A stretch of DNA of 33,696 nt, taken from contig NZ_BAAAYN010000010.1 in assembly GCF_039536245.1 (NCBI RefSeq), forward strand, positions 250-33,945, in the 5' to 3' direction. Each line of letters opens with the position of its first letter. Position 1 is the stretch's first letter. The DNA comes from Cryptosporangium minutisporangium. GTDB taxonomy: Bacteria; Actinomycetota; Actinomycetes; Mycobacteriales; Cryptosporangiaceae. The position numbers and the translations under genes were made by a program. Below the pieces are notes generated by a model that was not told the DNA's origin, made no database searches, and saw only the letters and a list, made by a program, of their open reading frames with translations. Shown here piece by piece: positions 22,899-31,141 of the stretch.

Positions 22899-24482
22899 AT
22901 GCGCGATCCACTCCTGGCCATCGACGATCTCGAGGTCGTGTACGACGGCGCCGTGCAAGCGCTCCGCGGTGTCTCGTTGCGAGTCGACGCGGACAGCGTC
23001 GTGGCGGTACTCGGCAGCAACGGCGCGGGCAAGACGACGCTGTTACGCGCGGTGTCCCGGTCGTTGGGCGCCGTCGGCGGCACGATCAGCGCCGGCTCCG
23101 TCCGCTTCGACGGACACGACCTGGCGCGCCGGGACGCCTCCTGGGCCGTGCGTGCCGGGTTGGTCCAGGTACCCGAGGGGCGGCGGATCTTCCGCGACCT
23201 GACCGTCGAGGAGAATCTCCGGGCCGGAGGCACCACGGTCCGCGACGCGCGGACCCGCAAGAGCGCGTTCGAACGGGTCTACGAACTCTTCCCGATCCTC
23301 GCCGAGCGCCGTCAGCAGCGCGGAGGCCTGCTCTCCGGCGGACAGCAGCAGATGCTCGCGATGGGCCGGGCGCTGATGACCGCACCGAAGTTGCTCCTGC
23401 TCGACGAGCCCTCGCTGGGGCTGGCCCCTCAGCTGGTCGAGCAGATCGGCGACCTGATCGGACAGATCCACGCGCAGGGCACCTCCGTCCTCCTCATCGA
23501 GCAGAACGCGGCCATGGGCCTGCGGGTCTCCGACCGTGCCTACGTGCTGGAAGTCGGCCGGATCACCGCGGAGGGCACCTCCACCGAGCTGGCCGCGACC
23601 GACGACATCCGCGACCGGTATCTCGGCGTCGGCGCCACCTCGTCGACCCGGACGACACCGCGGGACGAACCGATCGAGGTGTCGGTGCACCTCCAGCGCT
23701 CCTCGACGGCCGAGGCCCGGGTACTCCGCGTCGACGATCTCCAGGTGCGGTTCGGCGGCATCGCGGCGCTCTCCGGAGTGTCGTTCACCGTCGAGGCCGG
23801 CACGGTGCACGCGTTGATCGGACCCAACGGCGCAGGGAAGTCCACCTGCCTCAACGTTCTCGGCGGCGCCTACCGCGCGACCTCCGGCTCCGTCCACTAC
23901 GGCGACACCGAGCTCACCACGCTCCCGGCGCACCGCATCGCCGACCTCGGGGTCGCCCGCACTTTCCAGAACCTCTCGCTGTCCCTGGAGGCCACCGTCG
24001 AGGACAACCTGTTGGTCGGCCGCCACCGGATCATGCGGGCCGGCACCTCGTCCCAAGCGCTCCGGCTCCCACGCGCCCGGAAGGAGGAGCGCACCGAACG
24101 CGCGACCGTGCGCCGCATCGCCACGCTGCTCGGTATCGACGGACTCCTCGATCGCAGCGTGCACACGCTCTCCTACGGCGACCGCAAGCGGGTGGAGATG
24201 GGCCGCGCGCTCGCCGCCGAGCCCACGCTTCTGCTGCTCGACGAGCCGGTCGCCGGCATGACGCACGGTGAGTCGATGGCGATGGCCGACACGATCCGGG
24301 CCGTGCAGCAAGAACTGGGACTGTCCATCCTCCTCGTCGAGCACGACATGCCGTTCGTCATGGGGCTCGCCGAACGCGTCACCGTGCTCGATTTCGGCAA
24401 ACGCATCGCCGAGGGCAGCCCCCAGGACGTTCAGCGGGACCCCGAGGTCCTGCGCGCCTACCTCGGAACGGCGGCGGCATGA
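22899..24482 (+). CDS. Fused LivF-LivG type ABC transporter ATPase
   Basis: A 527-aa single chain holding two complete ATPase domains of the branched-chain amino acid (HAAT) importer type. Domain 1 (about 1-245) is LivF-like: Walker A GSNGAGKTT (39-47), signature LLSGGQQQMLAMGRAL, Walker B LLLLDEPSLGLAP. Domain 2 (about 275-527) is LivG-like: Walker A GPNGAGKST (308-316), signature TLSYGDRKRVEMGRAL, Walker B LLLLDEPVAGM, and switch EHDMPFVM. A Thr/Arg/Asp-rich linker (about 246-274) joins them. The two subunits are usually separate genes, commonly G before F, so this is an F-then-G fusion. GGAAGG lies 6 nt before the ATG, fixing the start over a longer in-frame reading from 22788. It overlaps the LivH gene by 4 nt. 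Confidence 0.95.
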   Translation: MRDPLLAIDDLEVVYDGAVQALRGVSLRVDADSVVAVLGSNGAGKTTLLRAVSRSLGAVGGTISAGSVRFDGHDLARRDASWAVRAGLVQVPEGRRIFRDLTVEENLRAGGTTVRDARTRKSAFERVYELFPILAERRQQRGGLLSGGQQQMLAMGRALMTAPKLLLLDEPSLGLAPQLVEQIGDLIGQIHAQGTSVLLIEQNAAMGLRVSDRAYVLEVGRITAEGTSTELAATDDIRDRYLGVGATSSTRTTPRDEPIEVSVHLQRSSTAEARVLRVDDLQVRFGGIAALSGVSFTVEAGTVHALIGPNGAGKSTCLNVLGGAYRATSGSVHYGDTELTTLPAHRIADLGVARTFQNLSLSLEATVEDNLLVGRHRIMRAGTSSQALRLPRARKEERTERATVRRIATLLGIDGLLDRSVHTLSYGDRKRVEMGRALAAEPTLLLLDEPVAGMTHGESMAMADTIRAVQQELGLSILLVEHDMPFVMGLAERVTVLDFGKRIAEGSPQDVQRDPEVLRAYLGTAAA

Positions 24483-25369
24483 CGTACCTCCTCACCCAGC
24501 TCGCCAACGGCCTGTCGCTGGGCTTGATCCTCGGCCTGATCGCGGTCGGCTTCGTCATCGTCTTCACCTCGACCGGTGTCCTCAACTTCGCGCACGGCTC
24601 GGTGCTACTGGCCGGCGTGTACCTCGTCGCCGTACTCCACGAGTCCCTCGGCTTCTGGTTCGCCGCCCTCGTCGGGATACTCGGCGCGGCCTTACTGGCG
24701 GTACTGATCAACGCCGTCCTGGTCCGCAACCTGGCCGAGTCGAACCCCGGCACCGCGGCGATCCTCATGCTCGGCGTCGACATCCTCCTGCTCACCGAGT
24801 TGACCCGCCGGATCGGCAGCGACGTCAAGCCGCTGGGTGCCCCCTGGGGCGCCGACGTCGTCTCGGTCGGCGGTGTCACCCTTCCCTGGAGCCGAGCGAT
24901 CGCCGCGGCCGTGGCCCTCGTCGTCTTCGGTCTGCTCTGGTACCTCTTCGCCCGCACCTCCGCCGGGGTCGCGATGCGAGCGGCGGCCGCCGACGGGGAC
25001 ACCGCGGCCCTGATGGGCATCCGCCTGTCCCGTACCGGTGCGGCCGGCTGGGCGCTGGCCGGAGCGCTCGCCGCGGTGGCCGGCATCTTCCTCGCGTCCT
25101 TCCCCGCGCCCGGGGTGACACCGACGCTCGCGGTCAGCGCCTTCGCCGCGATCCCCGCCTGGGTGCTGGGCGGCTTCGACTCGGTCGTCGGCGCGATCGT
25201 GGGGGGCCTGGTCATCGGGGTCGTGACCGCGCTCGCCGTCGGCTACGAGTCCGAGCTGCACTTCCTCGGCCGCGGACTCGGGGAGGTCGTCCCGTACGCG
25301 GTGATGATCCTCGTGCTGCTGGTGCGGCCCTCCGGCCTGTTCGGCGGCAAGGAGGCCGTCCGTGTCTGA
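24479..25369 (+). CDS. HAAT-type ABC transporter permease (LivH-like)
   Basis: A 296-aa membrane permease with about eight hydrophobic segments. The opening LLTQLANGLSLGLILGLIAVG and the family motif NFAHGSVLLAGVYL are typical of LivH. The coupling region includes AAAADGDTAALMGIRLSR. The start ATG overlaps the ATPase stop (ATGA). It would form the channel heterodimer with the next gene product. Substrates of this family extend beyond amino acids to urea, amides and aromatic or aliphatic acids. Confidence 0.94.
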   Translation: MTYLLTQLANGLSLGLILGLIAVGFVIVFTSTGVLNFAHGSVLLAGVYLVAVLHESLGFWFAALVGILGAALLAVLINAVLVRNLAESNPGTAAILMLGVDILLLTELTRRIGSDVKPLGAPWGADVVSVGGVTLPWSRAIAAAVALVVFGLLWYLFARTSAGVAMRAAAADGDTAALMGIRLSRTGAAGWALAGALAAVAGIFLASFPAPGVTPTLAVSAFAAIPAWVLGGFDSVVGAIVGGLVIGVVTALAVGYESELHFLGRGLGEVVPYAVMILVLLVRPSGLFGGKEAVRV

Positions 25370-26528
25370 GCTCCTCCGCAAGGCCCCGGTGCTGGCGCTG
25401 CTCCTCGTCGGATTGGCACTGCCGCTGGTCCTGGACGACTTCTGGCTCCAGACCGGACTGTTCGCGATGGCTGCGGCCGTCGGCGCGATCGGGCTGACGC
25501 TGCTGGTCGGTACGGCCGGCCAGCTCTCTCTCGGCCACGCGTTCTTCGTGGCGCTCGGCGCCTACTCCTACGCCTGGACGGTGGGCGAGGTTGGCGGACG
25601 CGCCGCCGGTCTCGGCTTACCCCCGCTGCTGGGGCTCGTCCTGGCCGGTCTGGTGGCGGCGGTCGCCGGTGCGGTGTTCAGCCCGATCTCCGGCCGCCTC
25701 CGCGGGATCTACCTGGGACTCGCCACCATCGGACTGGTGTTCCTCGCCCGGCATCTCATGGTCAACATCGAGGACGTGACCGGCGGGTTCAACGGCCGAA
25801 CCGTCGAGCCGTTCGCGGTTCCCGGCTTCAGCTTCAGCAACGCCGATCCGGACTACCTCGCGATCGCCGGTGTCGAGTTCCAAGGCCTGCACCGGCTCTG
25901 GTACCTCTTCCTCGGCATCGCCCTGCTCGCCGCCTGGCTGGGACGCAACGTCAAGTCCAGCCGGGCCGGCCGGGCCCTCGCCAACGTCCGCGACAGCGAG
26001 GCAGCGGCGGCCGCGATGGGCATCCACGTCGCTCGCGCCAAGGCGACGGCGTTCGTCATCTCCTCCGCCTACGCCGGTGTCGCCGGTGCCCTGATGGCGC
26101 TGGCCTACGGTCGGATCGCTCCGGACCTCTTCGGCTTGCAGCTGTCGATCGACTTCCTCGTGATGATCGTGCTCGGCGGTCTCGGCTCCGTCGCCGGCGC
26201 CGCGGCCGGCGCGGTGTTCGTCGTCGCGCTGCCGCTCGTGCTCACGCAGTACGGGTCGGAGCTGCCGTTCCTCGCGGCCCCCGGCTCCGGCGGATTGGAC
26301 GCGGCCACCCTGTCCCGGCTGCTCTACGGCGCGTCGATCATCGCCGTCCTGCTCTTCTTCCGCGGCGGCCTGGCCGGCGCCGCACAGAGGGTCCGTCACC
26401 GCTGGACCCGCCGGTCCACGGACGCCGAACTGCCGCCCCCCACGCCCGACTCCTCGCCCACCGCTCCGAACGCCGACGCCCCCCTCGCCTCCGACGCCCC
26501 GCTCACGTCCAAGGAGACCGCTCCATGA
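25362..26528 (+). CDS. HAAT-type ABC transporter permease (LivM-like)
   Basis: A 388-aa membrane permease. The LivM core (about 1-340) has GTAGQLSLGHAFFVALGAYSYAW, the coupling region VRDSEAAAAAMGIHVARAK and GGLGSVAGAAAGAVF. After the last helix a cytosolic tail of about 45 residues is rich in Pro, Ala, Ser and Asp, longer than usual and probably disordered. The GTG start overlaps the LivH end by 8 nt, so translation is coupled. Confidence 0.93.
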   Translation: MSELLRKAPVLALLLVGLALPLVLDDFWLQTGLFAMAAAVGAIGLTLLVGTAGQLSLGHAFFVALGAYSYAWTVGEVGGRAAGLGLPPLLGLVLAGLVAAVAGAVFSPISGRLRGIYLGLATIGLVFLARHLMVNIEDVTGGFNGRTVEPFAVPGFSFSNADPDYLAIAGVEFQGLHRLWYLFLGIALLAAWLGRNVKSSRAGRALANVRDSEAAAAAMGIHVARAKATAFVISSAYAGVAGALMALAYGRIAPDLFGLQLSIDFLVMIVLGGLGSVAGAAAGAVFVVALPLVLTQYGSELPFLAAPGSGGLDAATLSRLLYGASIIAVLLFFRGGLAGAAQRVRHRWTRRSTDAELPPPTPDSSPTAPNADAPLASDAPLTSKETAP

Positions 26529-27775
26529 GAAACCGGATCCGCACCGCACTGGTGGCCGTCGGCTGCGTCGCAGCCCTGGCCGCCTGCTCGACACAGGACC
26601 CCGACGCCGGCAAGGACGGCGCCAACGGGGACGTGAAGACCGGAAACGGCGTCACCGGCGACACGATCACGGTCGGCATGCTCACCGACCTCTCCGGACC
26701 GTTCGCCGCCGGCGCGGCCGTCCAGGTCACCGAAACCAAGGCCTACTTCCAGCAGCTGAACAAGGACGGCGGGGTCTGCGGTCGGCAGGTCGAGGTCGAC
26801 GTCCGGGACCACGGTTACGACCCGCAGAAGGCCGTCACCCTCTACCGCAGCATGGCCTCGAAGGTCGTCGCGCTGCAGCAGGTACTCGGCGGTCCGACCT
26901 CGGCCGCCGTGCTCCCGCTGGCCGAAGCCGACGGCGTCTACCTCGGCGGGCACGGCTGGTCCAGCGTCGCGCTGGAGTACGAGAACGCCCAGCTCCCCGG
27001 CACGACCTACAGCGTCGAGTCCGCCAACGCCGTGGACTACCTGGTCGACGAACTCGGTGTGTCGAAGGGTGACAAGGTCGGCGTCGTCTACTTCGTCGGT
27101 GACTACGGCAACGACTCGCTGGCCGGCGCGAAGCACGCCGCCAAGGAACGCGGCCTCGAGATCGTGCCGCAGGAGATCACCCCGCGCGACGCGGACCTGT
27201 CGGCCCAGGCCTCCGCGCTGAAGCGCGCCGGGGTGTCCGCCGTGATCCTCGGCGCCGCTCCGGGCCAGCTCGCCTCGCTCGCCGGGGTCATGGCGTCGCA
27301 GGGCCTCAACGTGCCGATCGTCGGCAACACGCCGACGTTCGGACCGTCGCTGCTGAAGACTCCGGCCGGCCCCGCGCTGCTCCGCAACTTCTACACGGTC
27401 ACCAGCATCGCGCCGTACAGCCTCGACGAGCCCGCCGTCAAAGACGCCCAGCGCCTGTACACGGCCGCCGACCCGGACGGCGAACTCGGCTGGGAGGTCC
27501 CGCTCGCCTACGCCCAGGCCGAGCTGCTCACCGTGGCGCTGAAGGCCGCCTGTGACGCCGGAGACCTCACCCCCGAGGGTGTCGTCGCCGCCATGCGCAA
27601 GACCGCGGACCTGGACACCAAGGGCCTCTACGCCACCCCGCTGGACTTCACCGACGCCACGCAGCCCCCGACGCGCACGGTCTACGTCTCGCGGGCCTCG
27701 GCCGACGCTCCCGGCGGGCTGAAGGTGCTGACGACGCTCAGCGGCCCCAGCGCCAAGTCCTACAAGTTCGAGTGA
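26525..27775 (+). CDS. ABC transporter substrate-binding lipoprotein (LivK-like, Peripla_BP_6)
   Basis: A 416-aa lipoprotein. The signal peptide has the basic start RNRIR and the lipobox LAAC with Cys21, followed by an Asp/Gly/Lys-rich linker. The mature domain begins ITVGMLTDLSGPFAAGAAV, the characteristic start of type I binding proteins. It would hold the ligand outside the cell and deliver it to the Liv-like permeases. The ATG overlaps the LivM stop (ATGA). Its position among CoA-ligase and PaaX genes suggests the ligand is an organic acid rather than an amino acid. Confidence 0.94.
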   Translation: MRNRIRTALVAVGCVAALAACSTQDPDAGKDGANGDVKTGNGVTGDTITVGMLTDLSGPFAAGAAVQVTETKAYFQQLNKDGGVCGRQVEVDVRDHGYDPQKAVTLYRSMASKVVALQQVLGGPTSAAVLPLAEADGVYLGGHGWSSVALEYENAQLPGTTYSVESANAVDYLVDELGVSKGDKVGVVYFVGDYGNDSLAGAKHAAKERGLEIVPQEITPRDADLSAQASALKRAGVSAVILGAAPGQLASLAGVMASQGLNVPIVGNTPTFGPSLLKTPAGPALLRNFYTVTSIAPYSLDEPAVKDAQRLYTAADPDGELGWEVPLAYAQAELLTVALKAACDAGDLTPEGVVAAMRKTADLDTKGLYATPLDFTDATQPPTRTVYVSRASADAPGGLKVLTTLSGPSAKSYKFE

Positions 27776-29373
27776 CGATGGTTGGTCCCGTTCGGCGCTG
27801 CGAGCTCACCGCTTCGGCAGCGAGCGGCCTGGCGGAGCGCGTCGTCGGCGACGTGCTCCGCCGGCCCGCCCGGCTCGGTCCGACCGACATCGTCGTCCGA
27901 GCCGTAACTCCGTCCGGCGAGACGGTCTGGACCGCGGCGGAGCTCCTGAGCGACGCGGAAGGGGTGGCAGCCGGTCTCCTGGCGCGGTACGCGCCGGGGG
28001 ACCGGATCGCCACCTGCCTGGTCAACGGCCCCGAGGCCGTGCTGCTCCAACTGGGCGTAGCGCTGGCCGGGATGACGCTGGTCCCGGTGAACCCGCGCTC
28101 CCGGCCGCAAGAGATCGAACACGCGCTCAGCCTGTCCGGCGCCACCGCGATCTACGCGGCTGAAGACGCGGCGGGCAACCCGGCCGCCGATATCGCCACC
28201 GATCTCACGCTTCCGCTCGAGGTATTCCGTTGCGACGGTGACTGGCGAGCGCTCGTGACCGCCGAGACCGTCCCCCTTCCCGACGTGGCACCGGACGCGC
28301 TGGCCCAGATCCAGTTCACCTCCGGCACGACCGGCCGCTCCAAAGGCGTCCGGATCACCCACCACGGAATGGTGGTCACCTCGCACGCCTTCCGCGATCG
28401 GATCGGACTGCCGACGGGCGGCACCTGGGTCAACCCGATGCCGCTGTTCCACACGGCGGGCAACGTGCTCGGAGTGCTGGGCGCGCTCTGGCAGCGGTGT
28501 GAACACGTGGTGCTGCCGTTCGCGCCGGCCCCGGTGTTGTCGCTGCTGGCCGCGCGGGAAGCCACCCTGCTCTCGGCGGCGCCGACACTGCTCGACCTGC
28601 TCATGGCGCGGCCCGAGATCCACACCGCGGACCTCGACGCGCTGCAGGTCGTGTTCACCGGAGGCCAGACCATCGGACCCGCGTTCGCCGAGCGGGTCGA
28701 GCGCACCTTCGGTGCGCGGCTGTCGACCACGTTCGGGATGACGGAGACCTGCGGCGCCGCTCTGCAGACCGCACCGACCGACCCCGACGAGGTCCGCTGG
28801 ACGACGGTCGGGCGTCCGCTACCCGGCACGGACGTCCGCATCGCGACTCCGGCGGGCCACGCCACGGCACCGGGCGAGCCGGGGGAGCTGTGGCTCCGCG
28901 GCGCCCGTCTGACCACCGGCTACTACGGGGACGACCAGGCGACCGCCGCCGCGATCGACCGGGACGGTTGGCTGCACACCGGCGACCTGGCCATCATGGA
29001 CGCGACGGGGGCCTGTCGTATCGTCGGCCGGCTCAAGGACATGATCAAGACCGGGGGAGAGAACGTCTCCCCGGAGGAGGTCGAGGAAGTCATCGCCGCA
29101 CATCCCTCGGTGGCCCGGGCCGCCGTCGTCGGTGCTCCCCACGACCGCTGGGGCGAGTTGGTCGTCGCGTTCGTGGTGGCCGCCGAGGGCGCCGGAACCG
29201 TCGAACCCGCCGCGCTCGAGCAGCACTGCCGCGAGCGACTCTCCCCGTTCAAGGTGCCCCGCGCCTGGCGAGTCACGGACGAGCTGCCGATGACCGCGTC
29301 GACGAAGATCCAGCGTGCGGAGCTCCGTCGTCGAGCGGCCGCCGACCCGACCCTCCGACCGAGGACCTCATGA
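27772..29373 (+). CDS. AMP-dependent acyl/aryl-CoA ligase (ANL family)
   Basis: A 533-aa ANL-superfamily enzyme: organic acid + ATP + CoA giving acyl-CoA + AMP + PPi. Motif A3 is TSGTTGRSKG (about 183-192), A5 is TFGMTETCG, A7 is HTGDLAIMD (about 402-410), A8 is GRLKDMIKTGGENVSPEEVEE, and the catalytic lysine is in STKIQR (about K512). All are intact. The pattern resembles medium-chain or cyclohexanecarboxylate/benzoate-like ligases, but the acid is not identifiable. The start is GTG at 27772 overlapping the LivK stop (GTGA); ATG at 27778 is an alternative. It likely activates the compound imported by the upstream transporter and thereby makes a CoA thioester that PaaX proteins could sense. 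Confidence 0.94.
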   Translation: MTMVGPVRRCELTASAASGLAERVVGDVLRRPARLGPTDIVVRAVTPSGETVWTAAELLSDAEGVAAGLLARYAPGDRIATCLVNGPEAVLLQLGVALAGMTLVPVNPRSRPQEIEHALSLSGATAIYAAEDAAGNPAADIATDLTLPLEVFRCDGDWRALVTAETVPLPDVAPDALAQIQFTSGTTGRSKGVRITHHGMVVTSHAFRDRIGLPTGGTWVNPMPLFHTAGNVLGVLGALWQRCEHVVLPFAPAPVLSLLAAREATLLSAAPTLLDLLMARPEIHTADLDALQVVFTGGQTIGPAFAERVERTFGARLSTTFGMTETCGAALQTAPTDPDEVRWTTVGRPLPGTDVRIATPAGHATAPGEPGELWLRGARLTTGYYGDDQATAAAIDRDGWLHTGDLAIMDATGACRIVGRLKDMIKTGGENVSPEEVEEVIAAHPSVARAAVVGAPHDRWGELVVAFVVAAEGAGTVEPAALEQHCRERLSPFKVPRAWRVTDELPMTASTKIQRAELRRRAAADPTLRPRTS

Positions 29374-30188
29374 ACTCCGCACTGCTCACGCAGCTCCTGG
29401 ACGACCTCGCGCAGGAGGGCAGCGAACTCGACCTGCTCGTCGCGGAGCTGCCCGCGGCGGCGTGGGCCACCCCGACGCCCGCCGCCGGCTGGACGATCGC
29501 CCATCAGATCGCCCACCTGGCCGGGACCGACGAAGTCGCCCGTCTCGCCGTGGTCGATCCCGACGAATTCCGCACGCAGCGCGACAGAGTCGACCCGACG
29601 GCGAACGGAACGATCGACGCGGCCGCGGAGGCCGGAGCGGCCGCCGCCCCGGACGAGTTGCTCCACCGCTGGCGGACTGCGCGCGCCGCACTCGCCTCGG
29701 CCCTGCTGGCGCTGCCCCAGGGCACGCGCATCCCGTGGTTCGGCCCCGACATGGGTGCGACCTCGATGGCGACCGCCCGGCTCATGGAGGTGTGGGCCCA
29801 CGGCGTCGACGTCCGGGACGCGCTCCACCTACCCACCCTCGCCACCTCTCGACTGCGGTCGGTCGCGCACCTCGGCGTCCGAACCCGCGACTTCGCCTTC
29901 TACCAGCGGTCGCTGAACCCTCCCGCGGCCGAGTTCCGCGTCGAACTCACCGGACCGAACGGCGAGCCGTGGACGTGGGGTCCGCCCGACGCCGCCCAGC
30001 GAGTCACCGGCCCGGCCCTGGACTTCTGCCTCTGCGTGACCCGCCGCAGGCACCGCGACGACCTCGCGCTGCAGGTGATCGGAGACGACGCGAACCGCTG
30101 GATCGACGTGGCGCAGGCGTACGCCGGACCGCCCGGACCGGGACGACGGCCGTCCCGGGACAGCACGGAGGATTCGATCCCCCGGTGA
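29370..30188 (+). CDS. TIGR03084-like protein with MDMPI/DinB-type N-terminal domain
   Basis: A 272-aa protein. The N-terminal helical bundle resembles the maleylpyruvate isomerase/mycothiol-transferase N-terminal domain (MDMPI), with metal-ligand candidates H45 and H49 in GWTIAHQIAHL and a further His in EVWAHGVDVRDAL. The C-terminal part (about 165-260) matches the TIGR03084 pattern with FELTGPNGEPW-like text. Members of the wider fold can use mycothiol, so an isomerase or thiol-transferase step on the activated acid is possible, but no reaction is proven. The ATG overlaps the ligase stop (ATGA). The C-terminal tail is Arg/Pro/Ser-rich. Confidence 0.82.
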   Translation: MNSALLTQLLDDLAQEGSELDLLVAELPAAAWATPTPAAGWTIAHQIAHLAGTDEVARLAVVDPDEFRTQRDRVDPTANGTIDAAAEAGAAAAPDELLHRWRTARAALASALLALPQGTRIPWFGPDMGATSMATARLMEVWAHGVDVRDALHLPTLATSRLRSVAHLGVRTRDFAFYQRSLNPPAAEFRVELTGPNGEPWTWGPPDAAQRVTGPALDFCLCVTRRRHRDDLALQVIGDDANRWIDVAQAYAGPPGPGRRPSRDSTEDSIPR

Positions 30189-31060
30189 CGCGCGTGGAAC
30201 TGCAGGAGACCGAGCACGACGATGTCGACGGCGCCAACCAGTCGGTCGGATCCGGGAACGGCCGCCGTCCGCAGACGCTGGTGTTCGCCTTCTTCGGGGG
30301 CGTGATCCACGGCCGCGACCTGCCGCCCATCCCGACGGCGGTGTTCCTCCGGCTGTTCGGATCGCTCGGCGTCGCTCCCGCGGCTGCGCGCGCCACCCTC
30401 GCCCGCATGACGCGTCGCGGACTGCTCGAGCGCGTCCGGATCGGGCGGGCCGCCCACTACCGATTGAGCCCGGTCGGTGATGCGATCGTGCGCAAGGCGG
30501 CCCAGCGCGTCGAGGCGCCCGCGCCGTTCGAGCACCCCGACGGGCAGTGGACGCTGTTGAGCTACTCGATGCCGGAGACCCGGCGCGACCTGCGACATCG
30601 GATGCGGGCGGCGCTGACCTGGGCGGGGTTCGGCGGGCTGCGGGACGGACTCTGGATCGCGCCGGGCCTCGTCGACGTGGGCGAGGTCTTCGCCGAGGCG
30701 GGGCTCACCGAGGCCGCCGGACTGGCCGACTGGTTCGCCGCTCAGCCCTTGCCCGGAGTGCAGGTCGAGGACTTCATCCGCCGGGCGTGGCCCGTCGACC
30801 GCATCCGGGAGGAGCACGACCGGTTCATCCAGAAGTGGTGGACCTGGTCCGACGAGGAGGACCCGCTCGCCCAGCTCACCCTGCTGGGCTCGGACTGGCT
30901 GCGGGTGCTCCAGGCCGACCCCGGACTTCCGGCCCGCTTCCTGGCCCCGGACTGGCCCGCTGCGCAGAGCACCTCGGTCTACCGCCGGTGCCACCAGGCG
31001 CTGCTACCGGCCGCGGAACGGCGTCTCGACGTGGAGCTGGGTCTGGCTACCGTCGATTAG
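30185..31060 (+). CDS. PaaX-family transcriptional regulator (copy 2)
   Basis: A 291-aa PaaX-type regulator. The winged-helix region includes PPIPTAVFLRLFGSLGV and ARMTRRGLLERVRIG, and the central domain has HPDGQWTLLSYSMPETRRDLRHR and GGLRDGLWIAPG. It is about 70% identical by eye to the divergent copy at 21859-22737. The start is GTG overlapping the previous stop (GTGA), so this regulator is produced as the last cistron of the operon it may control; the first 28 residues are Asp/Gly-rich and divergent from copy 1. A strong terminator follows 38 bp downstream. Confidence 0.92.
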   Translation: MTRVELQETEHDDVDGANQSVGSGNGRRPQTLVFAFFGGVIHGRDLPPIPTAVFLRLFGSLGVAPAAARATLARMTRRGLLERVRIGRAAHYRLSPVGDAIVRKAAQRVEAPAPFEHPDGQWTLLSYSMPETRRDLRHRMRAALTWAGFGGLRDGLWIAPGLVDVGEVFAEAGLTEAAGLADWFAAQPLPGVQVEDFIRRAWPVDRIREEHDRFIQKWWTWSDEEDPLAQLTLLGSDWLRVLQADPGLPARFLAPDWPAAQSTSVYRRCHQALLPAAERRLDVELGLATVD

Positions 31061-31098
31061 CGGTACCGCGCGCCAGCGCAGCGGAGGGTAACGCCGGT

Positions 31099-31131
31099 GC
31101 GGGGCGGCACGCCGATGGCGTGCCGCCCCGC
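31099..31131. terminator. Strong 15-bp hairpin terminator
   Basis: GCGGGGCGGCACGCC (31099-31113) pairs perfectly with 31117-31131 around a GAT loop. It ends the seven-gene operon and also faces the remnant gene converging from the right, so it may work in both directions. Confidence 0.85.
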
Positions 31132-31141
31132 GTTGTGGAGG

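Noticed and set aside
22763-24271. A 502-codon plus-strand frame overlapping the fused ATPase
   Set aside because: It is a shifted reading of the ATPase gene with Arg/His-rich text and no ATPase motifs; the 22899-24482 frame carries all of them.
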